The notes under the pieces: model-generated | Databases searched by the model: none | Seen by the model: only the letters and a program-made list of their open reading frames with translations | What the model was told of the DNA's origin: nothing | Program-made: the position numbers and the translations under genes | In this document: positions 46,141 through 55,440 of the stretch, piece after piece | Numbering within the stretch: position 1 is the first letter of the stretch | Layout of the letters: the number at the start of each line of letters is the position of its first letter | DNA from: UKL13-2 sp038321965 | Lineage (GTDB): Bacteria; Pseudomonadota; Gammaproteobacteria; Burkholderiales; Usitatibacteraceae | Direction: 5' to 3' | Length of the DNA: 64,000 bases | NCBI GenBank assembly: GCA_038321965.1 | Contig: JBBQFL010000007.1 | Span: 81,935-145,934 of the forward strand

Positions 46141-47220
46141 TTAACTCGTGAGCGTATTGGCGAGATGATCAGGTGCAAACACGCCATGCTCGGTGATGAT
46201 GCCGGTGACGAGCCGCGCGGGCGTGACATCAAATCCCGGATTGGCTACTGGCGTTTTTTGGTCCAGAATTAGCATTGGCGCGGCTCCTGGCGTGCTTTCT
46301 GCCCGCAAGCCAATAACGGTGCGGACCTCCGTTTCGGCGCGCTCCTCAATTTCTATTTCCTTTAATGCGTCGACAAGCTGGGGATCGATGGTCGAATTGG
46401 GTAGTGCAGCATAAAACGGAATGCCGTTGTCCATGGCGGCCAGTGCTTTCAGGTAGGTGCCGATCTTGTTGGCGACATCACCCTGTTTCGATACGCGATC
46501 CGCGCCGACTAACACCATGTCCACTTTGCCGTGTTGCATCAAGTGACCACCGGCATTGTCGACGATATAGGTGTGCGGCACGCCGTGTTCGCGCAATTCC
46601 CAGGCCGTCAGCAGGCCCTGATTGCGAGGTCGCGTTTCATCGATCCAGACGTGGACCGGCACGCCCGCATCGTGAGCCATATAGATGCAGGCCAATGCTG
46701 TGCCCCAGTCGACGGTTGCCAGCCAGCCGGCATTGCAATGCGTGAGAACGTTAATCGGCCGCCGGTGCTTTTCATGCAGCGCGCGAATGATCGATGCGCC
46801 TTGACTGCCGATGGCCTTGTTGGTTTCAACATCGTCGTCGGCCATCTGCTTCGCCTTCGACCAGGCTGCATCGGCGCGATCGCTCACCGCAAGTGGCGCA
46901 AGATACCGCTGCATTGATGTCAGCGCCCAACGCAAGTTGACGGCGGTAGGACGCGTGGCGCCCAACGCGCCCACCGCGTCCGCAAGTGCTGAGTCCGAGC
47001 TGTCGCGACGCATCTCAAGGGCGACGCCAAATGCTGCCGCGACGCCGATCAACGGCGCGCCGCGAACCTGCATGGACCGGATGGCATGCGCAACTTCCTG
47101 CAACGAGGCGAGCGATAGCGTTTCGAATGCAAATGGAAGGCGTGTCTGGTCAATGATCAGGATGCGATCACTACTTTCGCCGCTCCAGATACTGCGGGTG
47201 AGTTTGCCGTTGACTTTCAT
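46141..47220 (-). CDS. mtnA: S-methyl-5-thioribose-1-phosphate isomerase
   Basis: 359 residues, the usual length. It isomerises methylthioribose-1-phosphate (from methylthioadenosine) to the ribulose form. The family motifs are present: IRSMQVRGAPLIGVAAAFG, the catalytic Cys in VLTHCNAGWLATVDWGTAL, DETRPRNQGLLTAWEL, and the catalytic Asp in MVLVGADRVSKQGDVANKIGTY. It leads a two-gene operon with the aldolase. The source of its substrate (MTA phosphorylase, or nucleosidase plus kinase) is not in the window. Confidence 0.95.
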   Translation of the reverse strand: MKVNGKLTRSIWSGESSDRILIIDQTRLPFAFETLSLASLQEVAHAIRSMQVRGAPLIGVAAAFGVALEMRRDSSDSALADAVGALGATRPTAVNLRWALTSMQRYLAPLAVSDRADAAWSKAKQMADDDVETNKAIGSQGASIIRALHEKHRRPINVLTHCNAGWLATVDWGTALACIYMAHDAGVPVHVWIDETRPRNQGLLTAWELREHGVPHTYIVDNAGGHLMQHGKVDMVLVGADRVSKQGDVANKIGTYLKALAAMDNGIPFYAALPNSTIDPQLVDALKEIEIEERAETEVRTVIGLRAESTPGAAPMLILDQKTPVANPGFDVTPARLVTGIITEHGVFAPDHLANTLTS

Positions 47221-47313
47221 TCGCAGAGTTTATGCGATTTATGCCGCGCGCTTGCGGATGCATCGATGCGCTCAAAACGGGCAGCGTGTGTCGAGGACGT
47301 AAGATGAGGGCCT

Positions 47314-48330
47314 ATGAAAATCTCCGTACTCGATCAATCCCCCGCTGCGCATGGCAAAAGCCAACATCTCGCCATCCAAGAGAGCCTCGCCCTCGCGCGT
47401 CATTGCGATTCACTCGGCTACCACCGCTACTGGGTATCCGAGCATCACAACAGCAACAGCATCGTCGGCACTGCGCCCGAAGTGTTGATGGCGGCCATCG
47501 CAGCGACAACGCAACGTATCCGTATCGGCAGCGCAGGCGTGATGTTGCCGCATTATTCTGCCCTGAAGGTGGCCGAGCAGTTTCGTGTCCTGGAAGGCAT
47601 CGCGCCGGGCCGAATCGATCTCGGCGTTGGCCGCGCGCCGGGCTCTGACCGAGCCACCGCATTTGCGTTGAATCCACATCAAAACGCCGCTGAAGAATTT
47701 CCCAATCAAGTACTCGATCTTCAATCCTGGGTATCGGGCACTGCGCTACCAGCGGGTCATGCCTTCAGAGATATCAAAGCGCATCCGTTGGGGCCGACCA
47801 GCCCCCAGTTATGGATTCTGGGCAGCTCAGACTATGGCGCGCAATTGGCCGCCTATCTTGGCCTCCCTTACGCGTATGCTTATTTTTTCACTGAGGGCCG
47901 CGGCACCGAACAGGCGCTGGAATTGTATCGACGGCTATATCGTCCAAGCGAACGCTATCCCGTGCCGCACGCAACCATATGCGTCTGGGCGCTGGCCGCA
48001 GATACCGAAGCCCAAGCGCGGCATTTGCTGATGACGCGAGAACATTGGCGAGTGGGATTTGAAAAGGGTCTGCGCACACCGCTGGTGTCGCCTGAAGATG
48101 CCGCCGCCGCTTACGCCTTCTACACCGACGCCGAGTGCGCAACCATCGAATCCCTGCGCGGTAAAGCGACCGTCGGCACTGCAGAGCAAGTGAGCGCGCG
48201 ACTGCATGAACTGGTAGCGAAGTTCCAGCTCGATGAAATCGTGATCAATACCTGGACGCACGACCCTTTGGCCAGGCATCATTCGTACGGGCTGCTGGCC
48301 CGGGCGTTCGGCCTGGCAGCTAGCGCCTGA
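47314..48330 (+). CDS. LLM-class flavin-dependent oxidoreductase (MsnO8-like)
   Basis: 338 residues of a luciferase-like TIM barrel. Segments typical of the MsnO8 subgroup are MKISVLDQSPAAHG, HCDSLGYHRYWVSEHHNSNSIVGTAPEVLM, RIRIGSAGVMLPHYSALKVAEQFRVL and GRIDLGVGRAPGSD. Uses reduced FMN and oxygen to oxidise an unknown substrate. It is divergent from mtnA with about 90 bp between starts. Being beside a methylthio-sugar pathway hints at sulfur-compound oxidation, but that is only a suggestion. Confidence 0.87.
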   Translation: MKISVLDQSPAAHGKSQHLAIQESLALARHCDSLGYHRYWVSEHHNSNSIVGTAPEVLMAAIAATTQRIRIGSAGVMLPHYSALKVAEQFRVLEGIAPGRIDLGVGRAPGSDRATAFALNPHQNAAEEFPNQVLDLQSWVSGTALPAGHAFRDIKAHPLGPTSPQLWILGSSDYGAQLAAYLGLPYAYAYFFTEGRGTEQALELYRRLYRPSERYPVPHATICVWALAADTEAQARHLLMTREHWRVGFEKGLRTPLVSPEDAAAAYAFYTDAECATIESLRGKATVGTAEQVSARLHELVAKFQLDEIVINTWTHDPLARHHSYGLLARAFGLAASA

Positions 48331-48636
48331 TTAAAACGCTAGTGTCGCGACACTAGCACCTCCACGAACTGGAGGCATCGAAAATCAACGGCCCGTCGGC
48401 ATGGTCATAGCCGCGCCCCCACAGACGCGTACCGGTCTTTTCTTCTTTCTTCAACGTCGCTTTAAATTTCAAATTGGGCGACAGCCATTTTTCCACGCCA
48501 CCCGACAAGGCCTTGCGTTGCACTCCTTGAAAACGCAAGCGAATTCACTACCGTAAATCGAGCCGCCGGCGGCTTCGTGTAAAATACTAATTTCCAACCC
48601 GGGGTTTCCCAACCCCAGTAGCTGGAGGTCGACAAC
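48331..48636. other. Gap upstream of pyrG
   Basis: 306 bp. A minus-strand frame (48353-48538, TTG or GTG start) encodes about 55-61 residues (WLSPNLKFKATLKKEEKTG...). It has some protein character but no family I recognise, so I leave it uncalled. A TAAAAT box (48580-48585) and a GGGGTT/AACCCC hairpin (48601-48616) precede pyrG and may be its promoter and leader structure. Confidence 0.4.
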
Positions 48637-50325
48637 ATGACCAAGTATATTTTCGTTACCGGCGGTGTGGTTTCTTCCCTTGGCAAAGGGATTGCCGCCG
48701 CCTCTCTCGCCGCCATTCTCGAATCGCGCGGTATCAAAGTCTCGATGATGAAGCTGGACCCGTATATCAACGTGGATCCAGGCACCATGTCGCCGTTTCA
48801 GCACGGTGAAGTATTCGTCACCGACGATGGCGCGGAGACCGATCTGGATCTCGGCCACTACGAACGTTTCATCTCGATGAAGATGAAAAAATCGAACAAC
48901 TTCACTACCGGCCAAATTTACGAGCGTGTCATTAACAAAGAGCGGCGCGGCGATTATCTGGGTGGCACGGTGCAGGTCATTCCGCACATCACTGACGAGA
49001 TCAAGAATTCGATCCGCGCCGGCACAATTGATGCTGAGGTCGGCATCATTGAAATCGGCGGTACCGTCGGCGATATTGAATCTCTACCGTTCCTCGAGGC
49101 GATTCGACAGATGGGTATTGAGCAGGGCCGCGACAACGCCTGCTACATCCACCTCACGCTGGTGCCATATCTTCCTACCGTTGGTGAAATCAAGACCAAG
49201 CCGACGCAGCACAGCGTCAAAGAGCTGCGTGAAATCGGTATTCAGCCCGATGTGGTGATGTGTCGTAGCGATCGCCCCATTCCCGATGATGACCGCCGCA
49301 AGATTGCCTTGTTCACCAATGTCGATATGGGGTCGGTCATTTCCTGCTATGACTCAAGCTCGATTTACAAGATCCCAAAGATGTTGCACAAGCAGGGGCT
49401 GGACGAAATCGTTTGCCGCAAGCTGCACCTGACACCGAAGCCCGCAGACCTGACCATGTGGGACAACATCGTCCATGCACTGGAACATCCGGAGCATCAG
49501 ATCAATCTGGCGATGGTCGGCAAATATGTGGACCTGACGGACTCGTATAAATCGTTGTCCGAAGCGCTGATCCACGCCGGTATTCACACCCATACCAAGG
49601 TCAACATCCACTACATGGATTCAGAGCAGATGGAAACCGACGGTGTGGCCGCATTGGCTAACATGGACGCAATCCTGGTTCCGGGTGGATTTGGCAAGCG
49701 CGGTACCGAGGGCAAGATCGCTGCGGTCAAATTCGCACGTGAAAACAAGATTCCATATCTCGGTATCTGTCTGGGCATGCAAATTGCCACCATCGAATTT
49801 GCGCGCAATGTGGTCGGCCTGGCCAACGCAAACTCAACCGAATTCGACGTCGATACGCCGCATCCGGTTGTAGCGCTCATCACCGAGTGGCAGAACCACG
49901 ATGGCGTGGTCGAGAAGCGTGACGCCAGCTCCAATTTCGGCGGGACCATGCGCTTGGGCGCCCAGCCTTGCACCGTGCGTCCCGGTACCTTGGCTGACCG
50001 CATCTACCAGAGCACGACAGTGAGCGAACGTCACCGCCACCGCTATGAAGTCAACAATCACTATGTGCCGCGCCTGGAAGCGGCGGGAATGGTGATCTCC
50101 GCGCGTACCAATTCGGAGTCATTGACGGAAATGGTGGAGCTCGATTCTGTTAAACACGCGCATCCGTGGTTTTATGGTTGCCAGTTCCATCCGGAATTTA
50201 CCTCCACACCGCGCGATGGGCACCCGCTGTTTATTTCCTTCGTCAAGGCCGGGCTGGAGCAGCACAAACAGATTCACGGCGAGGCCGGTTTGCGAGTGGT
50301 GCAGGGCACGAAGGCTACTGCCTGA
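48637..50325 (+). CDS. pyrG: CTP synthase
   Basis: 562 residues; E. coli PyrG has 545. The synthetase domain starts TKYIFVTGGVVSSLGKGI (ATP P-loop) and contains KLDPYINVDPGTMSPFQHGEVFVTDDGAETDLDLGHYERF. The C-terminal glutaminase domain has VPGGFGKRG, the nucleophile in YLGICLGMQ, and the His/Glu pair in QFHPEFTSTPRDGHPLF. It aminates UTP to CTP with glutamine and ATP. SD GGAGG is 9 nt upstream. It leads the run pyrG-eno-ftsB. Confidence 0.98.
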   Translation: MTKYIFVTGGVVSSLGKGIAAASLAAILESRGIKVSMMKLDPYINVDPGTMSPFQHGEVFVTDDGAETDLDLGHYERFISMKMKKSNNFTTGQIYERVINKERRGDYLGGTVQVIPHITDEIKNSIRAGTIDAEVGIIEIGGTVGDIESLPFLEAIRQMGIEQGRDNACYIHLTLVPYLPTVGEIKTKPTQHSVKELREIGIQPDVVMCRSDRPIPDDDRRKIALFTNVDMGSVISCYDSSSIYKIPKMLHKQGLDEIVCRKLHLTPKPADLTMWDNIVHALEHPEHQINLAMVGKYVDLTDSYKSLSEALIHAGIHTHTKVNIHYMDSEQMETDGVAALANMDAILVPGGFGKRGTEGKIAAVKFARENKIPYLGICLGMQIATIEFARNVVGLANANSTEFDVDTPHPVVALITEWQNHDGVVEKRDASSNFGGTMRLGAQPCTVRPGTLADRIYQSTTVSERHRHRYEVNNHYVPRLEAAGMVISARTNSESLTEMVELDSVKHAHPWFYGCQFHPEFTSTPRDGHPLFISFVKAGLEQHKQIHGEAGLRVVQGTKATA

Positions 50326-50442
50326 AGTTGGCAAGTGCAAGACGTTGGCAAGAACGTTTTAAGTTCGGCAATGAAGTAAGCATGGCTCTCGCCGCGCGGG
50401 GAGAGGGAGCCAAAGCAAGTTCATCAAATAAGGGATTTTTTA

Positions 50443-51726
50443 ATGACCGCCATTGTTGATATCGTCGCCCGCGAAATTCTGGATTCACGCGGCAACCCAA
50501 CCGTCGAAGCCGATGTATTGCTCGAGTCCGGTGTGATCGGCCGAGCTGCCGTGCCCTCGGGTGCATCCACCGGCTCGCGCGAAGCGATCGAATTGCGCGA
50601 CAAAGACCCACGTCGCTATCTCGGCAAAGGTGTATTGAAAGCCTGCGAGCACATCAACACCGAAATTTGCGAAGCTGTCATCGGTCTCGATGCGAGCGAA
50701 CAAGCCTTCATCGACAAAACCATGATCGAGCTGGACGGCACCGACAGCAAATCGCGTCTGGGCGCAAATTCGATTCTTGCAGTATCCATGGCTTGCGCGA
50801 AAGCGGCGGCCGATGAATCCGGTCTCTCGCTATACCGTTATTTGGGCGGCGCCGCGCCGATGCAAATGCCGGTGCCGATGATGAATATTATCAACGGCGG
50901 CGCGCATGCCGACAATGTCCTCGACATGCAGGAATTCATGATCATCCCGGCAGGCTTGCCGACCTTCCGTGAAGCCCTGCGCGCGGGTGTGGAAATATTC
51001 CACACGTTGAAGAAAATTCTGCACGCCGAAAAGCACAACACCAACGTTGGCGACGAAGGCGGCTTCGCGCCCAATCTCGCCAACAACGAAGCGGCCTTGC
51101 AGTACATCATGAAGGCCATCGATGAAGCCGGCTACATCGCGGGCGAAGACATCCTCATCGGCCTCGATTGCGCAGCCAGCGAGTTCAGGAAAGAAGGCAA
51201 GTACCGCTTCGAAGCCGAAAAGCTCTCATTCAATTCGGCACAGTTCACCGACCTGCTCGGCACCTGGTGCGACAAATATCCCATCATCTCCATTGAAGAC
51301 GGCATGGCCGAAGACGACTGGGATGGCTGGGCCATTCTCACCGAAAAGCTCGGCAAAAAAATTCAACTGGTCGGCGACGACTTGTTCGTCACCAACACCA
51401 AGATTCTGCGCGAAGGCATCAGTAAAGGCGTCGCCAATTCCATCCTCATCAAGGTCAACCAGATCGGCACGCTGTCAGAAACATTTGCTGCCATCGAAAT
51501 GGCCAAGCGCGCGAATTACACCACCGTCATCTCGCATCGCTCAGGTGAAACCGAAGACACCACGATTGCCGATATCGCCGTCGCGATGAATGCGCTGCAG
51601 ATCAAAACCGGCTCAGCCTCGCGCTCGGACCGCATGGCCAAATATAACCAGCTCCTACGCATCGAAGAAGAGCTCGGTGATGCCGCGAGCTACGCTGGCA
51701 AATCCGCTTATTACAACCTGCGCTAA
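50443..51726 (+). CDS. eno: Enolase
   Basis: 427 residues, standard length. It interconverts 2-phosphoglycerate and PEP. Motifs: AREILDSRGNPTVEADVLL, VPSGASTGSREAIELRD, MNIINGGAHADN, metal ligands in GLDCAASEF and SIEDGMAEDDW, catalytic Lys in LIKVNQIGTLSETF, and SHRSGETEDTTIAD. It lies 117 bp after pyrG and 17 bp before ftsB. In many betaproteobacteria kdsA sits between pyrG and eno; it is absent here. Confidence 0.98.
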   Translation: MTAIVDIVAREILDSRGNPTVEADVLLESGVIGRAAVPSGASTGSREAIELRDKDPRRYLGKGVLKACEHINTEICEAVIGLDASEQAFIDKTMIELDGTDSKSRLGANSILAVSMACAKAAADESGLSLYRYLGGAAPMQMPVPMMNIINGGAHADNVLDMQEFMIIPAGLPTFREALRAGVEIFHTLKKILHAEKHNTNVGDEGGFAPNLANNEAALQYIMKAIDEAGYIAGEDILIGLDCAASEFRKEGKYRFEAEKLSFNSAQFTDLLGTWCDKYPIISIEDGMAEDDWDGWAILTEKLGKKIQLVGDDLFVTNTKILREGISKGVANSILIKVNQIGTLSETFAAIEMAKRANYTTVISHRSGETEDTTIADIAVAMNALQIKTGSASRSDRMAKYNQLLRIEEELGDAASYAGKSAYYNLR

Positions 51727-51743
51727 AACGATTCAATCGCGAA

Positions 51744-52031
51744 GTGAAATACCTCACCTACGTACTGATTGCCCTCATCGCCGCCATCCAGTATCCGCTC
51801 TGGATGGGCAAGGGTAGCTGGCTGCGCGTATGGGAGTTTTCCACCAAGGTCGATCAACAAAAAGAAAAGAATGTTCAGCTCGCCGCGCGCAACGCCGGCC
51901 TCGATGCGGAAGTGCGCGACTTGAAACAAGGCACCGAAGCGGTAGAGGAACGCGCACGTGTAGAACTCGGCATGATCAAGCCGGGTGAGGTGTTTTATCA
52001 GGTGACGGATAAGTCGAAGGTGAAACCCTAG
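51744..52031 (+). CDS. ftsB: Cell division protein FtsB
   Basis: 95 residues from a GTG start. One N-terminal membrane helix (YLTYVLIALIAAIQYPLWMG) is followed by a periplasmic coiled coil (VDQQKEKNVQLAARNAGLDAEVRDLKQGTEAVEERAR) and the conserved end ELGMIKPGEVFYQV. FtsB joins FtsL and FtsQ in the divisome. Position just after eno is the conserved proteobacterial arrangement. Confidence 0.95.
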   Translation: MKYLTYVLIALIAAIQYPLWMGKGSWLRVWEFSTKVDQQKEKNVQLAARNAGLDAEVRDLKQGTEAVEERARVELGMIKPGEVFYQVTDKSKVKP

Positions 52032-52157
52032 GATTGGCGGGGGTTTTGGGGCGAAAATAGCTGGAGAGGCGCGCTGGTGCTTGATTTGGCTAGTTCGGTC
52101 GACGTTGCCATATTAGTTTGGGCCTATTTAGCTGTTTGAATCACGCGAAGGAGCAAG

Positions 52158-52379
52158 ATGAGTAAACTCGAAAAGAAATGGTGGTTTCAGGGCCTTATCT
52201 ATGGAGTTGGGTACGCATTGACCAAATGGCTTCTTGCAGAAGCAGGCGCCACCACGATGAATGTTGCTTACTGGATGGTCCTTATTGCGGGCAGCTTCGC
52301 ATTGGCGCGCGCAATTTCGTTTGTCATTTGGCTTGCTTTGCTCATGTTGGCGCCAAAGGTGGTTATCGATAACCCATGA
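52158..52379 (+). CDS. Small membrane protein of unknown function
   Basis: 73 residues with a good ribosome binding site (AAGGAGCAAG before ATG). A basic N-terminus (MSKLEKKWWFQG) is followed by two hydrophobic segments (VAYWMVLIAGSFALARA and ISFVIWLALLMLAP). I recognise no family. It is not obviously linked to its neighbours. Confidence 0.6.
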   Translation: MSKLEKKWWFQGLIYGVGYALTKWLLAEAGATTMNVAYWMVLIAGSFALARAISFVIWLALLMLAPKVVIDNP

Positions 52380-52733
52380 CAATACGGACAGATTAAGTGA
52401 CTAGAAGCTGTGGGCCAGAGTCAAATTTTTCGTTCAATCGTGGTTCGTGAACTCTAAAACCAAACTTGGACGGTAGCATGAATCAATTTGGTACTGACCC
52501 TGGGCAGGCTTCGGCATGAGTATTGTCGCGAAAATCAAAAGGCTTGTAGGTAAGTAGAGCTTCGGCGATGGCAGCTCCCTTGCGCCATGTGCGCGTGAGT
52601 CTTCGGCTATTAGGGGGCAGTGTCAATTTGCTTTCACCGTGATCGGATCAGTTCGAATTTCGACAACGCAGATGACGATGGCTATTTCAAAACCAGATTT
52701 TCTTTCAATGCCCAATAACCAAGGATCAACCGT
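52380..52733. other. Gene-free gap before the lectin-like pseudogene
   Basis: 354 bp with no credible open frame on either strand and no structured repeat that I could see. It presumably carries the promoter of the following gene. Confidence 0.45.
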
Positions 52734-53231
52734 ATGAAAAAGCCACTTAGTATTTTGTTTGCAGTTGCAACGATTTCTTTTCTCATCCTGCCCATGACTC
52801 ACGAAGCGCATGCTCAAAGTGCCGAGTTCAGCAGCCTGAAGACGGAGTTCACGGGAAATGGCAAATGCCTGGATATCGTCAATGACGGCAAGAACGACTA
52901 AGTCATCATGGCACCGTGTGCAAACGTTACTGGACAAATGTGGAAACGCGTCAGTGCTGCTGATGGATCATTCAAGCTGAAGACAGAATTCACGGGCAAG
53001 AGCAAATGCCTGGACATCATCAATGACGGCAAAAATAATCGACTCACCATGGCGGCATGTGAGGATGTCACGGGACAAATGTGGAAACAAGTAAATGCCG
53101 CCGATGGATTTTTCCGTCTGAAGACGGAATTTACGGGCAAGGGCAAGTGCCTCGACGTTATCAATGACGGCAAAAATAACCAGCTGTCGATGGAGAGCTG
53201 TGCGGACGTCACGGGGCAAATGTGGAAGTGA
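52734..53231 (+). pseudogene. Ricin-B-like secreted repeat protein interrupted by one in-frame stop
   Basis: From the ATG at 52734 (AAGGA 8 nt upstream) there is a signal peptide (ending THEAHAQ). Three tandem repeats of about 43 residues follow, each with LKTEFTGxxKCLDIINDGKNN, L(T/S)M..C..VTGQMWK, a ricin-type QxW-like pattern. Codon 56 in repeat 1 is TAA, where the other repeats have CGA or CAG. The frame is otherwise intact through 165 codons to TGA at 53231. It is either a fresh nonsense mutation, a sequencing error, or a gene truncated to 55 residues. The downstream part alone (from ATG 52908) would lack a signal peptide. Confidence 0.8.
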
Positions 53232-53358
53232 AAATTCTTTACCACCGTCGTCACCGCATCACTTTGCAGCGAAAGCGGTCAGAGTCGAATGGCACTTACT
53301 TAAGCGACGACATGGCTGCCGACGGCCTTTCAATGCCGCGCGCCGTATTGAAAATCGA

Positions 53359-53432
53359 CTCCTTCCCCCGGCGGCGGGGGAAGGGCGGGATGGTGGCGAT
53401 GCCTACTGCGAAGACTCCCCCATCCCAGCCTT
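53359..53432. repeat. REP-like element (family 1, copy C, one and a half units)
   Basis: Hairpin CTTCCCCCGGCGGCGGGGGAAG followed by GGCGGGATGGTGGCG, then the mirrored tail CCCCCATCCCAGCC without its second hairpin. Same family as copies B and E. It lies 60 bp before the serine hydrolase gene. Confidence 0.75.
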
Positions 53433-53493
53433 GTAATTCAACGAACACCGTATCCCCGGCAATCAAACATATGGAAACTATTCCTCCTCTCAG

Positions 53494-54747
53494 ATGAAGA
53501 CGATCACCTGCTTGTTTCTGTTGGCGTTGGTTTCGATAGTGTCCACCCCGGTGACATCGCAAACAATTACGGCCAAGCCCGAAGACGTGGGCATGTCGGC
53601 CGAGCGTCTCAAGCGCGTGGATGCATTCGTGGCCCGGGTGCAGGCTGAGGGGAAGCTCGCCGGGGCGGTTACCGTTGTGGCCCGACGAGGCCAGCTCGTG
53701 TCGCTGAAAGCCCACGGATTTGCCGACCTGGAAACGAAGCGGCCGATGCGGACCGACGATATCTTCCAGATTCAATCGATGACCAAGCCCATCGTCACAG
53801 TCGCGGTACTGATGTTGCTGGAGGAAGGGCGGTTCCTGCTGAGCGATCCGGTTGCGAAGTTTCTGCCTGAATTCCGCGACATGAAAGTCGCCGTGGCCAA
53901 GGCAGATGCGCCGGACGGTTTCGTGCTGGTGCCGGCGGAACGCGCCATCACGATCTACGATCTGCTGACGCATCGCGCGGGCTTCACCGGTCTGCCGCCG
54001 ACCAACTCGCCGGCCGAGACGCTGCGGCGAAAAGCCGTCCAATCGTTGCCAGCGAATGGCGCCTTCACGCTAGAGGAGTACATCAAGAATCTGGCGTCGT
54101 CACCCCTGGACATGCAGCCCGGCATGGCGTTCAAGTATGGGGCTTCCTCGGTGGTGCTGGGGAGGTTGGTTGAAGTCGTTTCCGGGCAACCGCTCGACGC
54201 TTTTTTTCGTGATCGAATCTTCATGCCGCTGGACATGAAGGACACATCGTTTGTCGTGCCGGCGGGGAAACGCAACCGGGTCGCACCGGCGTATTCGCGG
54301 TCACCCGAAAAAGGCCTGGTGAAGTTATCGCCAGATGCGTTGAGTCCCACCTTCTTCTCGGCCGGCGGCAACGTGTTTTCGACGCCGGCAGACTATCTAC
54401 GTTTTTGCCAGATGCTGCTCAATGGCGGCGCACTCGACGGCCAGAGACTGCTCAGCCGCAAGTCAGTAGAGCTAATGACGGCGCGCCATGTAGACGCGAT
54501 CCCGATATCGTTTATGCCAGGTCAGTACTTCGGTCTGGGGGTCGCCGTTCGCAATGCAGACGGCAAATCCGGCCTGATCGGCTCGCCGGGCGCCTATGGC
54601 TGGAGTGGCGGCTACAACACCTACTTCCGCATCGATCCGCAGGAAAAACTCATTCTCCTGTTCTTCACCCAGCAGGCGTTTTCGCCGACCGACCTCGAGC
54701 TGCAATACGGATTTCACAACACGGTTATGCAGGCGATTATCGATTGA
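53494..54747 (+). CDS. Serine hydrolase, class C beta-lactamase-like (EstB type)
   Basis: 417 residues with a signal peptide (MKTITCLFLLALVSIVSTPVTSQT). The catalytic SxxK reads SMTK (residues 95-98) and the Tyr block is KYGASSVVLG (Tyr about 215), typical of EstB-like esterases. The third motif region reads GWSGGYNTYF near the C-terminus instead of KTG, so an esterase or peptidase is more likely than a true beta-lactamase. Exported to the periplasm. Single gene preceded by a REP-like element. Confidence 0.87.
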   Translation: MKTITCLFLLALVSIVSTPVTSQTITAKPEDVGMSAERLKRVDAFVARVQAEGKLAGAVTVVARRGQLVSLKAHGFADLETKRPMRTDDIFQIQSMTKPIVTVAVLMLLEEGRFLLSDPVAKFLPEFRDMKVAVAKADAPDGFVLVPAERAITIYDLLTHRAGFTGLPPTNSPAETLRRKAVQSLPANGAFTLEEYIKNLASSPLDMQPGMAFKYGASSVVLGRLVEVVSGQPLDAFFRDRIFMPLDMKDTSFVVPAGKRNRVAPAYSRSPEKGLVKLSPDALSPTFFSAGGNVFSTPADYLRFCQMLLNGGALDGQRLLSRKSVELMTARHVDAIPISFMPGQYFGLGVAVRNADGKSGLIGSPGAYGWSGGYNTYFRIDPQEKLILLFFTQQAFSPTDLELQYGFHNTVMQAIID

Positions 54748-55007
54748 GTTCGATGGTGCGCACGCTGCGCGGTGTCCTTTGATTCGCTTTCATCTCGTTG
54801 ACGCCGGATAGCGCAGTCGGCGGGTTACTGCCGGGAGGAAGCTTTGACCCGTGACGTCAATGCCGCCCGCGTTCAGGCCTAGCCACGACCGTTTTAGATA
54901 AAATGCGTTAGACCAACGTCAATTGCAGGCTGAGCGCCGAGTTAAAGGCGATGATTGAAGCCACGAAATCGAGCACCGACGCGGCGTTGCCGCCCATAAC
55001 ACTACTC

Positions 55008-55361
55008 ATGAACGTACCTGCAATCCTGAAATTCTGCGCAGCACTCCCACACGCAGCCGGTGACGTCAAATGGGGCGTGGATCAGGTTTATTCAATCGGC
55101 GGCAGGATGTTCTGCGTCGCCTGCGTCGATTCAAAGAAGCAGTCCAGCGTTTCATTTAAAGTCGATGACGATATGTTTTTGTCCTACTCCGATCGTGACG
55201 GTTTCATCCCCGCGCCGTACATGGCACGCGCGAAGTGGGTGCAGATCATCAATCTGAAGAAAATCTCGGATGCCGAGTTGAAGACGCTGATTAAGCGTTC
55301 ATATGAGCTTGTCGCAATGAAGCTCACTCGGAAATTACGCACGGAGCTTGGGATTGCGTAA
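55008..55361 (+). CDS. MmcQ/YjbR family DNA-binding-fold protein
   Basis: 117 residues from the ATG at 55008; an open extension from 54951 is unlike the family. The pattern ILKFCAALPHAAGDVKWGVDQVYSIGGRMFCVA...SFKVDD then GFIPAPYMARAKWVQI and a C-terminal KRSYELVAMKLTRKLRTELG matches the YjbR cyaY-like fold. The molecular role is unknown. Monocistronic, convergent with the cco operon tail. Confidence 0.85.
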   Translation: MNVPAILKFCAALPHAAGDVKWGVDQVYSIGGRMFCVACVDSKKQSSVSFKVDDDMFLSYSDRDGFIPAPYMARAKWVQIINLKKISDAELKTLIKRSYELVAMKLTRKLRTELGIA

Positions 55362-55440
55362 GCTCGGGGTGCGCTTCCCGTCTCGCACCAAGCAGAACTA
55401 GTCTCAAACTTTACAATGAAACTGCCGTCACCTTGGCGTT

